A stretch of DNA of 64,000 nt. Origin: Pseudomonadota bacterium. Lineage in GTDB: Bacteria; Myxococcota_A; Polyangia; GCA-2747355. The position numbers and the translations under genes were made by a program. The notes beneath the pieces are model-generated. The model was not told the origin of the DNA. It did not search any database and worked only from the letters and a program-made list of their open reading frames with translations. Within the stretch, counting starts at the first letter, position 1. Every line of letters begins with the position of its first letter. The DNA lies in the NCBI GenBank assembly GCA_016702545.1, contig JADJDT010000042.1:1-64000 (forward strand). Reading direction: 5' to 3'. Positions 43,585-54,950 of this stretch are shown one piece after another.

Positions 43585-46500
43585 ATGCGATACGCCGACC
43601 TCATTCACTTCGAACCGATCGAGTCAGTCGTTCAGCTGCGGGAGGCTGATGCCGCCGCGGAAGCACGTCGACTGGTGACGACCTTCGTCATCTCGGACCG
43701 GATGGTCGAGCAGCTCGTCGACCTGGTCTTCGCTCAGCTCCAGTTCGACAAGCCGAGCGACAACAAGGGGCTCCTGGTCGTCGGCAACTACGGCACGGGT
43801 AAGTCGCACCTTATGGCGGCGATCTCTGCGGTCGCCGAGCACGCTGATCTTGCCAAAGCGCTGACGAACCCGACCGTCGCCGACAAGGCCTCAGCGGTCG
43901 CGGGTCGGTTCAAGGTCGTGCGTGCCGAGATCGGCTCCACAGAGATGACCCTTCGCGACATCGTGTGTGGCGAGCTCGAAGAGCATCTGGCGACACTGGG
44001 CGTTTCGTACCGCTTCCCGAGCTCGTCGGAGGTGTCGAACAACAAGGACGCCTTCCACGAGATGATGGCGGCGTTCCAGCAGGTCTACCCCACGCAGGGA
44101 CTGCTGTTCGTCATCGACGAGCTGCTCGACTATCTCCGAACCCGCAAGGAACAGGCGCTCATTCTGGACCTGAACTTCCTGCGCGAGGTCGGCGAGATCT
44201 GTCGAAGCACGCGTTTCCGGTTCTTGTCGGGAGTCCAGGAGAGCCTCTTCGACAGCACGCGCTTTCAGTTCGTGGCCGAGACGCTGCGGCGCGTAAAGGA
44301 TCGCTTCGAACAGGTCCGCATCGCTCGCGAAGACGTCGCCTACGTCGTCTCGGAGCGCTTGCTCAAGAAGGACGCGAAGCAGCAGGCGCTGGTGCGCGAA
44401 CATCTCCAGACCTTCGCGCCGCTCTACGGCTCGATGAACGAACGGCTCGATGAGTTCGTGCGCCTGTTTCCGGTCCATCCTGCGTACCTCGAGACGTTCG
44501 AGCGCGTATTCGTCGCTGAGAAGCGCGAGGTCCTCAAGACCCTCAGCTCGGCGATTCGCCGCCTCGTCGAGCAGGACGTGCCGACCGATCAGCCCGGCCT
44601 GATCGCCTACGACTCCTACTGGACCTTCCTGAAGGACAACCCGTCCTTCCGCGCCGTCCCGGAGATCCGCGAAGTGGTGCAGAAGAGCGAGGTGCTCGAG
44701 GGGCGCATTCAGCAGGCGTTCACCCGCCCCCAGTATCGGCCGGCGGCGCTTCGCATCGTGCACGCGCTCTCGGTGCACCGCCTCACCACGGGCGACATCT
44801 ACGCGCCCATCGGGGCCACCGCAGACGAACTTCGAGACGACCTGTGCCTCATCCTTCCGATGCCGGAGCGGGATGCCGAGTTCCTGAAGACGATGGTCGA
44901 GACCATCCTCAAGGAGATCCTCAAGACCGTCAGCGGGCAGTTCATCAACTTCAACAAGGAGAACGGGCAGTACTACCTCGACGTCAAGAAGGATGTCGAC
45001 TTCGACTCGCTCATCGAGAAGAAGGCTGAGGGCCTCGGCGGCGACCTGCTCGACCGCTACTACTTCGATGCTCTCACGCGTGTCATGGAGTGCGCGGACC
45101 AGACCTACGTGACTGGCTATCGCGTGTGGGAGCACGAGGTCGAGTGGAGGGAGCGAAAGGCCGGGCGCAGCGGGTACCTGTTTTTCGGCGCGCCCAATGA
45201 GCGCTCGACGGTGACGCCGCAGAGGGACTTCTACCTCTTCGCGCTGCAGCTCTTCGAGCCCCCGTACTTCAAGGACGAGAAGCGCAGCGATGAGGTGTTC
45301 CTCAAGCTGAAACACCGTGACCCCGCGTTCGACACCGCGCTGAAGCTGTATGCCGGAGCGCGCGAGCAGGCGACGAACGCTTCTGGAGCGAACAAGAAGA
45401 TCTACGAGGACAAGGCTGCGGACCATCTCCGCACGCTCACCACCTGGCTTCGCGAGCACATCGTCACGGCGCTGGAGGTCACCTACCAGGGCCGCTCGAA
45501 ACCGCTCGCGGAGGTGCTCCACGGGAAGGCCTCCGTCGCCGCAGGGCGCAACTCAGTGCGCGACCTGGTCAACGCAGCAGCGTCGATCTGCCTCGGCCCG
45601 CACTTCGAGAACCAGAGCCCCGACTACCCGGTGTTCAACGTCCTCGTCACGAAGGAGAATCGCGCCCTGGCCGCCCAGGATGGGCTGCGGTGGCTCGCCG
45701 GTGGCGTCAAGAGCAAGCCGGGCACCGCGGTCCTTGACGCGCTCGAGCTGCTCGACGGCGAGCAGCTGAAGCCGAGGAAGTCCCGCTACGCGAAGCACGT
45801 CTTGGAGGTCATGTCGCAGAAGGGCAACGGCCAGGTCGCGAACCGCTCGGAGTTCGTCGGTGACGACGCCGGGATCGAGTACTGGACTCGCTTTCGACTC
45901 GAGCCCGAGTTCCTTGCGGTCGTCCTCGGGTCGCTGGTTCACAGCGGCGACCTCATCGTCAGCATCACCGGGAAGAAGTTGGACGCCAGCGCGGTCGACC
46001 AGTTCGCCAAGCTGAGCATCGCGGATCTCGCCGGCTTCAAACACATCGAGCGCCCACGAGACCTTCCCCTCGGCCCGCTCCAGGATCTCTTCGAACTGCT
46101 CGGCCTTCCGAAGGGGCTGATCGTCAACCCGGCCAACCGCGACGAGGGCATCCAGCGCCTGCAGACCGAGGTCGCCAAGCGCGCCGAGCGCATCGCGATT
46201 GCACTACAGAGCCTGCAGAGCGGCATCGCCTTCTGGGGCAAGCCGCTGCTCTCCGAGCAGGAGCGCGAGTCGTGGCGAAAGCAGCTGACCGAGCTGAAGG
46301 CGTTCCTCGAGGGACTGGCTCCGTTCAACACGGTCGGCAAGCTCAAGAACTTCCCGCACGACACCGCGACGATCGCGAATCAGCAGGAACGCCTCGACCT
46401 GGTGAAGGCCGTCGAGGATCTCGTTGAGCTGGTTCGGCAGATTGATCCGGTGACCGCGTACCTCAGCACGGCCGAGGCGGTTTTGCCTGCTGACCATGTC

Positions 46501-47283
46501 TGGCTCGGCGGCGTGAAGACGGCGCAAGGTGAGGTGCTGGCCAAAATCGCGAGCCCCAAACACCGAGCCGATCCGAGCTTCCAGCGCGGGCTCGGGCAGC
46601 GGCTCGCGGAGCTGAAGGCTCAGTACCAGGACGCATATCTCGAGCTGCATGGTCGCGCCCGCCTCGGCGCCACGGCCGACAAGCAGAAGGGCGAGTTGCA
46701 GAAGGACGCCCGTCTCGCGCAGCTACGCAAGCTCGCAGGCGTCGAGATGATGCCGACCCAGCAGCTCACCGACTTCGAGAACCGTCTCCTGGCGCTGCGG
46801 TCGTGCTGGAGCCTGACGAAGCAGGACCTCGAGGCCCGACCGCTCTGCCCGCACTGTGGCTACCGCCCTGTCGAGGAACCGGCGACCACCGCTGGCGCTG
46901 CCGCGAAGGTGCTTGACGACGTCGACGACCAGCTGGACCGCTTGCTCGAGGAGTGGACTCGGACCTTGCTGGGCAACCTCGAGGATCCCACCGTGACGGG
47001 CAACGTGGAGTTGCTGACGGACGCGAAGGGCAAGACCGCACTCCGAGCGTTCCTCAAGAGCCGCGCGCTGCCTGCGCCCGTCGACACCGTCTTCGTGAAG
47101 GCGCTGCAGGAGGTGCTCTCCGGCTTGCAGAAGGTCGTGCTCAAGAAGGACGACCTGCACGCGGCCCTGTTGCGCGGTGGCGCTCCCTGCACCGTCGCAG
47201 AACTTCGCGAGCGGTTCGACGCCTATCTCGCCGAGCTGAACAAGGGCAAGGACAGCTCGAAGATCCGCATCGTGCTCGAGTAG
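43585..47283 (+). CDS. brxC: BREX ATPase BrxC (PglY/DUF6079-like)
   Basis: 1232 residues. The N-terminal P-loop VVGNYGTGKSHLMAAISAVA is near 65-84, followed by LLFVIDELLDYLRTRKEQAL (Walker B). Long helical middle, and a late CPHCG segment. Size and motifs match BrxC/PglY, the large ATPase common to all BREX types, required for both host methylation and phage exclusion. Intact with clean ends: brxF and pglX follow in order. Confidence 0.8.
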   Translation: MRYADLIHFEPIESVVQLREADAAAEARRLVTTFVISDRMVEQLVDLVFAQLQFDKPSDNKGLLVVGNYGTGKSHLMAAISAVAEHADLAKALTNPTVADKASAVAGRFKVVRAEIGSTEMTLRDIVCGELEEHLATLGVSYRFPSSSEVSNNKDAFHEMMAAFQQVYPTQGLLFVIDELLDYLRTRKEQALILDLNFLREVGEICRSTRFRFLSGVQESLFDSTRFQFVAETLRRVKDRFEQVRIAREDVAYVVSERLLKKDAKQQALVREHLQTFAPLYGSMNERLDEFVRLFPVHPAYLETFERVFVAEKREVLKTLSSAIRRLVEQDVPTDQPGLIAYDSYWTFLKDNPSFRAVPEIREVVQKSEVLEGRIQQAFTRPQYRPAALRIVHALSVHRLTTGDIYAPIGATADELRDDLCLILPMPERDAEFLKTMVETILKEILKTVSGQFINFNKENGQYYLDVKKDVDFDSLIEKKAEGLGGDLLDRYYFDALTRVMECADQTYVTGYRVWEHEVEWRERKAGRSGYLFFGAPNERSTVTPQRDFYLFALQLFEPPYFKDEKRSDEVFLKLKHRDPAFDTALKLYAGAREQATNASGANKKIYEDKAADHLRTLTTWLREHIVTALEVTYQGRSKPLAEVLHGKASVAAGRNSVRDLVNAAASICLGPHFENQSPDYPVFNVLVTKENRALAAQDGLRWLAGGVKSKPGTAVLDALELLDGEQLKPRKSRYAKHVLEVMSQKGNGQVANRSEFVGDDAGIEYWTRFRLEPEFLAVVLGSLVHSGDLIVSITGKKLDASAVDQFAKLSIADLAGFKHIERPRDLPLGPLQDLFELLGLPKGLIVNPANRDEGIQRLQTEVAKRAERIAIALQSLQSGIAFWGKPLLSEQERESWRKQLTELKAFLEGLAPFNTVGKLKNFPHDTATIANQQERLDLVKAVEDLVELVRQIDPVTAYLSTAEAVLPADHVWLGGVKTAQGEVLAKIASPKHRADPSFQRGLGQRLAELKAQYQDAYLELHGRARLGATADKQKGELQKDARLAQLRKLAGVEMMPTQQLTDFENRLLALRSCWSLTKQDLEARPLCPHCGYRPVEEPATTAGAAAKVLDDVDDQLDRLLEEWTRTLLGNLEDPTVTGNVELLTDAKGKTALRAFLKSRALPAPVDTVFVKALQEVLSGLQKVVLKKDDLHAALLRGGAPCTVAELRERFDAYLAELNKGKDSSKIRIVLE

Positions 47284-47296
47284 CTGAGGGGGCCCC

Positions 47297-50066
47297 GTGA
47301 CCAAGCAGAAACAGAAAAACCTCGGTCTCTCCGCTCAGGCGTCTACGTCAGGACCCGTGGAGTGCCTCGGCCACAAGTTCGAGAGTGATGCTGCTCGGCG
47401 AGAGCACTTCAGGGAGCTGCTTCGCGAGAAGCTCAAGGATCCGACGTTTCGTCGGACCGAAGGGTTTCCCGTTGGTGACGACGAGGACATCCTTCGGTTG
47501 TCGGATCCTCCTTTCTACACCGCGTGCCCGAACCCGTTTCTCAGTGAACTGACTGCTCACTACGGGAAGGCCTATCGGGCCGGAGACGCGTATCACCGCG
47601 ATCCGTTCGCGATCGACGTGAGCGTCGGCAAGACCGACGCGCTCTACAAGGCGCACAGCTACCACACCAAGGTTCCGCATCTCGCCATCGTCCCTTCGAT
47701 CCTCCACTACACGAAGCCCGGCGAGATCGTGCTCGATGGGTTCTGCGGCTCCGGCATGACTGGTGTCGCCGCCCTGTGGTGCGGAGCGGCTCCCGAAGCC
47801 TACCGCAAGGAAGTCGAAGGCGAATGGAAGCGCGAGGGCCTCCCTGCTCCTCAATGGGGTGCGCGCCAAGCCGTGCTGAATGACCTGTCGCCTGCGGCCA
47901 CAATGATCGCTGCGGGATACACGCTGCCGTTCGACATGGATACCTTCACATATCGTGCACAGCAGATCCTCGACAGCGTCGAAGAGGAACTTGGCTGGAT
48001 GTACGAGACGAATCACGCAGACGGCTCAGTGAAGGGTCGCATTAGCTTCACCGTGTGGAGCGAGGTGTTCAGCTGCCCCGAGTGCGCGCACGAGGTCGTA
48101 TTCGTTGATGAGGCGCTCGACAAGGAAACCAAGCACGTCCGCGACGAGTTTCCCTGTCCGTCCTGCAAGGCGAAACTCACGAAAGACAACCTCGAGCGCA
48201 GCTTTGAGACGCTGATTGACGCCGCGTCGGGCGAACCTTGGAAACGAGTGAGATTCCGCCCCGTCCTGATCACCTACAAGGTCGGAGATCGGGAGTTCGA
48301 GAAAGTGCCTGACGCGGCCGACGAGGCACTGCTTGCTCGCATCGGGCGATTGCCGACGCCAGCCGCACTGCCGACCGTGGCCTTTCCGATCGACGAAATG
48401 GCGCACGGTTCTCGTATCGCTCCCAAGGGATTCACCCACGCGCATCACTTCTTCTTGCCTCGCGCGGCGGCAGCGCTGAGCGCGCTGTGGTCACGGGCGG
48501 CCGCCGAGACGGACACGTCGACTCGGCGGATGCTTCTCTGGTTCATCGAACAGGCTGTCTGGGGCCTGTCTGTGATGAATCGATATAGCCCTTCGCACTT
48601 CTCGCAGGTCAATCGCGCGCTCAACGGCGTCTACTACATCGCCTCGCAGCACTCCGAAGTTAGCCCTTGGTACATTCTCGACGGGAAGCTCTCGCGGCTG
48701 ACGAAGGCGTTTGTTGGCTCGAAGCCGCCGGGCGTTCGCGTCGATCAGCACCGGCAGCTGCGCGGCGCTGCCTCTGGTATCTCAGTCCGTTGACTACGTC
48801 TTCACGGACCCGCCGTTCGGCGAGAACATTTTCTACGCTGACCTCAACTTCCTCGTCGAGGCATGGCATCGGGTTCGGACGGACGCCACGCCGGAAGCCA
48901 TCATCGATGAGCCGAAGAAGAAGGGGCTTTACGAGTATCAGGAGCTGATGCGTCGGTGCTTTGCGGAGTACTTCCGAGTCCTCAAGCCTGGGCGCTGGAT
49001 GACGGTCGTCTTCAGCAACTCCAGCAACGGCGTTTGGCGCGCGATCCAGGAGGCGATGGGTGTCGCCGGGTTCGTGGTCGCGGACGTGCGAACGCTCGAC
49101 AAGCAGCAAGGGTCCTACCGGCAGGTGACGAGCAGCGCTGTGAAGCAGGACCTCGTCATCTCGGCGTACAAGCCCAGCGAGGCACTCGAGAAGAAGTTCG
49201 TCCTGGGCACGACAACCGAGGAGACCGCGTGGGCCTTCGTGCGCGAGCATCTGAGCAACGTGCCGAAGTTCGTCGGACGCGCGACGGAGGGTGAGGTCAT
49301 CTCCGAGCGGACACCCCAGATGCTGCACGACCGCATGGTCGCGTATCACGTGCAGCACGGCGTCGGCGTTCCGATCGGCGGGCCGCTCTTCTTCGCTGGT
49401 CTGGCGCAACGCTTCGCTGAACGCGACGGGATGTACTTCCTCCCCGAGCAGGTCGCCGACTACGACCGACGCCGGGCGAGCGTCTCTGAGGTGAAACAGC
49501 TGAGCCTCTTCGTGGTCGACGAGGCGAGTGCCATCCAGTGGCTGCGAAGGGAGCTGACGTCGAGGCCTCGGTCGGCCCAAGAACTCACGCCGGTCTTCAT
49601 GCGGGAGCTGCAGTCCTGGGCCAAGCACGAGCAGACCATCGAGTTGCGGAATCTGCTCCGCGACAACTTCCTTGAGTACGACGGCGTCCCCCCGGTGCCG
49701 AGCCAGATCCATCGGTACCTGAGCACCAACTTCAAGGAGCTTCGGAACCTCTCGAAGGAGGACGTCGAGCTCATCGCCAAGGCGAAGGGACGCTGGTACG
49801 TGCCCGACCCCAATAAGGCGCTCGATCTCGAGAAGCTCCGTGAGAAGACGCTGCTTCGCGAGTTCGAGGACTACAAGACCTCGAAGGCGAAGAAGCTCAA
49901 GTTGTTCCGTACGGAGTCTGTTCGCGTCGGGTTCAAGGCTGCATACGACGCGAAGGACTACGCCACCATCGTCAGCGTCGCTCAGAAGCTTCCGGAGAGC
50001 GTTCTCCAGGAGGATGAGAAGCTGCTGATGTACTACGACGTAGCCAGCATGCGAGTGGGGGAGTAG
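47297..50066 (+). CDS. pglX: BREX-3 DNA methyltransferase PglX (PglXI type), frameshifted
   Basis: GTG start at 47297. SAM motif I VLDGFCGSGMTG near residue 140, a zinc knuckle pair (CPEC and CPSC) around 260-290, motif IV DPPFGEN in the second part, then FRVLKPGRWMTVVFSN. These define a DUF1156-type adenine methyltransferase specific to type 3 BREX. One break near 48725 (GSKPPG versus GSKARR) splits it into 498- and about 445-residue pieces; restoring it gives about 920 residues, a normal size. PglX marks host DNA so the rest of BREX can tell it from phage DNA. Confidence 0.8.
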
Positions 50067-50070
50067 CAGC

Positions 50071-52893
50071 ATGCTGAAGCGCGGAGACTGGGCCATCGAG
50101 ACCGCGAGCCAGGCACCTTGCCAGGTCGTGGACGTGGAAGAGGTGTGGGGCTCGCGCGCCTATCGCGTCTGGCTCCCGACCCAGTCGACTGTGCTTCGCG
50201 TTGCCGAGCCGCGCCTCGTTCCCTACGGCGCGCGTCCCGCAGACGTGGTCTGCAACGAGCTGGCGTTCGTCAGCGCTGCTGCGAGGATCGCCGACGCGAT
50301 GGCGCGCGACGCCCTTGTGTCGCCGCTCGAAGGAACCGTCATCCCGCTGCCGCACCAGGTTCATGCGTTGGCGCGCGCGATGTCGAGTGATCGCGTTCGG
50401 TACCTCCTCGCTGACGAGGTCGGACTCGGAAAGACCGTCGAGGCGGGGCTCATCTTCCGAGAGCTAAAGATCCGCGGGCTCGTTCGCCGGGTGCTCGTAG
50501 TCGCGCCTGCGGGGCTTGTGACGCAATGGGTGCAGGAGTTGAAGACCCACTTCGACGAGACCTTCCGACTGGTGATCCCGAGCGACCTGTCTGCAGTGCG
50601 CGAGCTGGTCGGGTTGGACGAAGAGGCGAACGCCTGGCGCCTCCACGACCAGGTCGTCTGTCCCCTCGATTCCGTCAAGCCGCTCGATGCGCGTCGCGGC
50701 TGGACCCGCGAGCAGGTGGCCCGCTTCAACCGCGAGCGCTTCGACGACCTCGTCTCGGCTGGCTGGGACCTCATCATCATCGACGAGGCCCACCGGCTTG
50801 GAGGGTCGACGGATCAGGTCGCGCGCTATCGACTGGGGGAAGCACTCGGGCAGGCGGCTCCGTATCTTCTTCTGCTCAGCGCTACCCCTCACCAGGGCAA
50901 GACCGACGGCTTCCGGCGGCTGATCTCGTTCCTCGACCCGCAGGCGTTCCCAGACGATGACTCGGTGAGTCAGGCGCGGGTCGCGCCCTATGTGATCAGG
51001 ACGGAGAAGCGACGAGCGATCGACGCGGAGGGCAATCCGCTGTTCAAGCCACGCCGCACACAGCTGGTGGCGGTGACGTGGGGCGCAGGCGGGTCCGAGC
51101 AGCAAGCGCTGTATTCGGCCGTCACGGACTACGTGCGGGACGGCTACAACCAGGCGATCCAGGATCAGCGGCGCGCGATCGGCTTCCTCATGATCCTCAT
51201 GCAGCGCCTCGTCACCTCGAGCACGCGCGCCATTCGGCAGTCGCTCGAGCGTCGGCTCGAGGTGCTCGAGTTGCCGGAGGGGCAGCTCTCGCTCTTCGGC
51301 GAGGACATCGGCGACGCCTGGGGCACCCTCGACGGTCAGGAGCAGCTCGAGAGCGTCTTGAAGTCTCGCTTGAAGGGCCTCAAGAACGAGCGGGCCGAGG
51401 TCGAGCTACTCCTTTCCGCCGCACGTCGGTGCGAAGCGAAGGGCCCGGACGCCAAGGCGCAGGCGCTGCTCGAGCACGTTCACCGGCTTCAACGGGAAGA
51501 AGCGGACCCGCTGGTGAAGGTCCTCGTCTTCACCGAGTTCGTGCCGACTCAGGAGATGCTCGCAACGTATCTCCAGGAGCGCGGGTTCCGCGTGACCTGC
51601 TTGAACGGCTCCATGGGGCTCGACGAGCGCCGCTCAGTGCAACGCGCGTTTGCCGACGACGCCCAGGTCCTCATCTCGACGGACGCCGGTGGCGAAGGTC
51701 TCAACCTGCAGTTCTGTCACGTCATCGTGAACTACGACCTTCCGTGGAACCCGATGAAGATCGAGCAGCGCATCGGACGCGTCGACCGCATTGGGCAGAA
51801 GCATGTCGTTCAAGCGCTCAACTTTGCGCTGCAGGACACCGTCGAGTTGCGAGTGCGCGAGGTGCTTGAGGCGAAGCTCGCAAAGATCCTCGAGGAGTTT
51901 GGGGTCGACAAGCTCGCGGACGTCCTGGACTCAGAGGAGGGCGGCCCCGACTTCGAGGATCTGTACGTCGCGGCCATGCGCCAGCCCGACAAGGCAGTTG
52001 AACGGGCAGAGGCCCTGGCAGCCGAGCTGAGGAGCCGTGCCCTGGCAGCCAGGGACGGGACCAAGGTGCTTGGCCCCAGTGAGCCGCTGAGCCCCGAGGC
52101 TGCCCAGCGCCTGGCGGGACACCAAGTCCCGTTCTGGACCGAGAGAATGACGCTCGCCTACCTTCGAAGCCGACGCGACGTGGGCGCACGCGTCGAGGCA
52201 GACGACGTCGGCTACACGCTGCGCTGGCCGGATGGCACGGAGCTGGCGCGGGCGACCTTCGCCCCCAGCCAGGCACACGGGGCACGCCACGTCACGCTCG
52301 AGGAACCTCACGTGCGGGGGATCGCAGCGCAGCTCGGCTTCTTTGCGCCGGGCAATCCGATCACGTCCATCGTGATCCCCGAGATCTCCGACAAGGTGAG
52401 CGGGCTCTGGTCGCTCTGGCGCGTCGCGCTCGACGGCGGCGGAAGTCGAGCACGCAGGATTCTGCCGCTGTTCGTAAGCGACGACGGACGAGTGCTAGGT
52501 CCCACGGCGCGAGTCGTGTGGGAACGAGTTCTCGAACTCGACCCTGACCACGTGCGTCTCCGGCCGGCTGCGCTGGTCGGCGAGCCGGCGCGAGCTGCGT
52601 ACGAAGACACGCGGCGTCGCGCGGAAGAGGCCGGGCGTCCCCTCTACGACGAGATCCTCGGCAACCATCGCCGCTATCTCGAGCAGGAGAAGCAGAAGTC
52701 GGCCCAGGCCATCTCCTCGCGGCGCCGCGCAATCGAGCGCATCGGACTGCCGCAGGTTCGCGACCACCGCCTCGCCCAGCTTGTTGAGGAGGAGAAGACG
52801 TTCGCTGCTGATCTGGCCGCACGGTCGTCGGCGCTTCCGGAACTCAGCGCCATTCTAGTTGTGCGAGTGGCCGCGCTCGGGGAGCTGTCATGA
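50071..52893 (+). CDS. BREX-3 helicase BrxHII
   Basis: 940 residues. SNF2/RapA-like superfamily 2 helicase with LLADEVGLGKTVEAGLIF (motif I) near 115, DEAH in IIIDEAHRLGG near 240, motif III LLLLSATPHQGKTDG, and the C-terminal helicase domain with STDAGGEGLNLQFCHVIVNY and QRIGRVDRIGQKHV (motif VI). BrxHII replaces the BrxL-type protease of type 1 BREX. Intact; pglZ overlaps its stop by 4 bases. Confidence 0.8.
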   Translation: MLKRGDWAIETASQAPCQVVDVEEVWGSRAYRVWLPTQSTVLRVAEPRLVPYGARPADVVCNELAFVSAAARIADAMARDALVSPLEGTVIPLPHQVHALARAMSSDRVRYLLADEVGLGKTVEAGLIFRELKIRGLVRRVLVVAPAGLVTQWVQELKTHFDETFRLVIPSDLSAVRELVGLDEEANAWRLHDQVVCPLDSVKPLDARRGWTREQVARFNRERFDDLVSAGWDLIIIDEAHRLGGSTDQVARYRLGEALGQAAPYLLLLSATPHQGKTDGFRRLISFLDPQAFPDDDSVSQARVAPYVIRTEKRRAIDAEGNPLFKPRRTQLVAVTWGAGGSEQQALYSAVTDYVRDGYNQAIQDQRRAIGFLMILMQRLVTSSTRAIRQSLERRLEVLELPEGQLSLFGEDIGDAWGTLDGQEQLESVLKSRLKGLKNERAEVELLLSAARRCEAKGPDAKAQALLEHVHRLQREEADPLVKVLVFTEFVPTQEMLATYLQERGFRVTCLNGSMGLDERRSVQRAFADDAQVLISTDAGGEGLNLQFCHVIVNYDLPWNPMKIEQRIGRVDRIGQKHVVQALNFALQDTVELRVREVLEAKLAKILEEFGVDKLADVLDSEEGGPDFEDLYVAAMRQPDKAVERAEALAAELRSRALAARDGTKVLGPSEPLSPEAAQRLAGHQVPFWTERMTLAYLRSRRDVGARVEADDVGYTLRWPDGTELARATFAPSQAHGARHVTLEEPHVRGIAAQLGFFAPGNPITSIVIPEISDKVSGLWSLWRVALDGGGSRARRILPLFVSDDGRVLGPTARVVWERVLELDPDHVRLRPAALVGEPARAAYEDTRRRAEEAGRPLYDEILGNHRRYLEQEKQKSAQAISSRRRAIERIGLPQVRDHRLAQLVEEEKTFAADLAARSSALPELSAILVVRVAALGELS

Positions 52894-54950
52894 CAACCGG
52901 CGGCGGCCTGAGCAGCTGGCGCGATCCGATCCTGGCTCACTTCACCAAGGAGATCGCGACGGTCGCTCGGCTGACCATCGTGGCCGATCCCGATCGGCTC
53001 CTGAGTGAGGAGGCCATCCTCGACGGCATTCGTGCGCGCGGCTTCGACCTGATTCCCTTCGAGGATCACGTTGCCTTCCGGTTCGCGTACGAGACCCGCT
53101 ATCGCCAAGCGTGGGATCGCGGAGAGCCGACCAACCTGGTCGTCCTGCTTCACACGATTCATGAAGACACGAGCAAGCTCCCGTTCGATCTGCTCGAGTG
53201 TGCCCAGAGGGAGCGGAGGCTTCTACGGTTCAGTCGCGCCGAGCTTTTCCCGAACCTCTCTCCGGCCGTCTTGGACGAGCTCGATAGCAGCACTTTCGAT
53301 GCGCTTCACCGGGCGCTTGCGCTGAACGAACCGGGCGCGCTCGGCGACAACGCGACGAAGGACTTTCTCCTTCGTCATGTCTTCGAGATCTCGCCCGAGC
53401 AGATTCGCACCGCCGCCGATCTCGTGCGTGTCCTCCTGCGGCGTCACTACCGTGCGCAACAACTTCCGGCGTGCCTCGATGCTCGGCTCATCGCGTTGCT
53501 CGAGGAAACCAAACGTTTCGCCACCTGGCCGTTGCAGACGCTCGTCCCGCATCGGGAGCAGTTCTTCGCATTCCTGCAGGAGCGATGGCCGCTGTTTGTC
53601 CAGCGCCGGAAAGTCAGCGGCGACCGCGTTGCAGAACCTGTCGAGCCGTACGGCTTGCGCGTCGCCGGTCCGACTGACCTGCCCTTCGAACACGAAGACG
53701 TCCGCGTGTACATCGATAGCCTGTTTCTTGAGGGGATTCTCGCTCCCACGGCGGTGCTGCCGAAGGCCTCCGTTGAAGGGACCTGGCTTGCGGTCGGCGT
53801 GCGGGGGGACGAGGTCGAGGATGCTCAGCTTCGCTTCGCGCGGCTCACGGAGGCCCTTGAGCACAGTCTGCCCGGTGAGGCGGATGGCTACCGTGCCTGG
53901 ACGGAGACGGCGTGGCGTTGGGCCGAGTGGAGCGCGCTGCGATGGACGCTGGGCAGCCGAGCGCTCGAGCCCCGGTCTGGCGCCATCACCGCGCTCGAGA
54001 AGCGTGTCGACGACACCTTCACGCGCTGGATGCTCGCGCACTACGCATCCCTGCACAACGTGTCGTACCTGCCGCTGCCGGTCATGGTGCATCACGTCCC
54101 GCGCTACCTTGCGCATGGCTGGACGCCGGCCTCTCGAGGGGGAACGACCTCGAAGCGAATCGCGTTGCTGGTCATGGACGGGCTCGCGCTCAGCCAGTGG
54201 ACGCTCCTGCGAACGCAGCTCGCGGGTCGTAACCATCGCCTCAGCGAGCACGCCATCTTCGCGTGGGTCCCCACGCTGACCTCGGTCTCGCGCCAGTCCA
54301 TCTTCGCCGGTGAGCCGCCGTTCTACTTCTCAGGAAGCCTCGCAACGACGCACAAGGAGGAGGCTCATTGGCGGCGCTTCTGGGAAGACCGCGACGCAAG
54401 CCGCGCGGAGGTTGCGTACATCTGCCAGAAGAGCCAGGAGCCCGACGAGCGCCTTCTCGAGCGGGTGAAGGAGACGGCCTCGCAACCACGCTGTCGCGTG
54501 CTGGGGATCGTCGTCGGAATGGTCGACCAGATGATGCACGGAGCGGTCACTGGCGCTGAAGGGTTCCACGCGCAGGTTCGTCACTGGGGCGAAACTGGGG
54601 CGTTCCAAGGTCTTGTCGAGACCCTGCTCGGGCTCGGGTACGAGGTGGTCATCACCGCCGACCACGGCAACGTCGAGGCCATCGGGTTTGGAAAGCCGAA
54701 CGTCGGAGCGGTCGCGGACGCGCGCGGCGAGCGCGTTCACGTGTTCGCCGACGACCTCATGCGCGCGAAGGTTCAAGCGCAGTACCCCACCACGCTCGCC
54801 TGGCCGCAGATTGCGCTGCCCGACGACTATCGAGCCTTGATTGCCTCCGAACGACGAGCCTTCATCACCGAGGGCTCGCGGAACGTGGGCCACGGAGGCA
54901 TCGCGCTTGAAGAACTGTTTGTTCCCTTCATCACCGTCGGGAGCGCCTAG
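52890..54950 (+). CDS. pglZ: BREX protein PglZ
   Basis: 686 residues. The C-terminal half holds the PglZ alkaline-phosphatase-like domain: RIALLVMDGLALSQWTLLRT near 427 (metal-binding Asp), RSIFAGEPPFYFSGS-like SIFAGEPPFYF, VVGMVDQMMHG, and ITADHGNVEAIGFGKP near 590. The N-terminal half is helical. PglZ is the marker protein of all BREX systems. Intact. It is followed directly by brxA (TAGATG). Confidence 0.8.
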   Translation: MTTGGGLSSWRDPILAHFTKEIATVARLTIVADPDRLLSEEAILDGIRARGFDLIPFEDHVAFRFAYETRYRQAWDRGEPTNLVVLLHTIHEDTSKLPFDLLECAQRERRLLRFSRAELFPNLSPAVLDELDSSTFDALHRALALNEPGALGDNATKDFLLRHVFEISPEQIRTAADLVRVLLRRHYRAQQLPACLDARLIALLEETKRFATWPLQTLVPHREQFFAFLQERWPLFVQRRKVSGDRVAEPVEPYGLRVAGPTDLPFEHEDVRVYIDSLFLEGILAPTAVLPKASVEGTWLAVGVRGDEVEDAQLRFARLTEALEHSLPGEADGYRAWTETAWRWAEWSALRWTLGSRALEPRSGAITALEKRVDDTFTRWMLAHYASLHNVSYLPLPVMVHHVPRYLAHGWTPASRGGTTSKRIALLVMDGLALSQWTLLRTQLAGRNHRLSEHAIFAWVPTLTSVSRQSIFAGEPPFYFSGSLATTHKEEAHWRRFWEDRDASRAEVAYICQKSQEPDERLLERVKETASQPRCRVLGIVVGMVDQMMHGAVTGAEGFHAQVRHWGETGAFQGLVETLLGLGYEVVITADHGNVEAIGFGKPNVGAVADARGERVHVFADDLMRAKVQAQYPTTLAWPQIALPDDYRALIASERRAFITEGSRNVGHGGIALEELFVPFITVGSA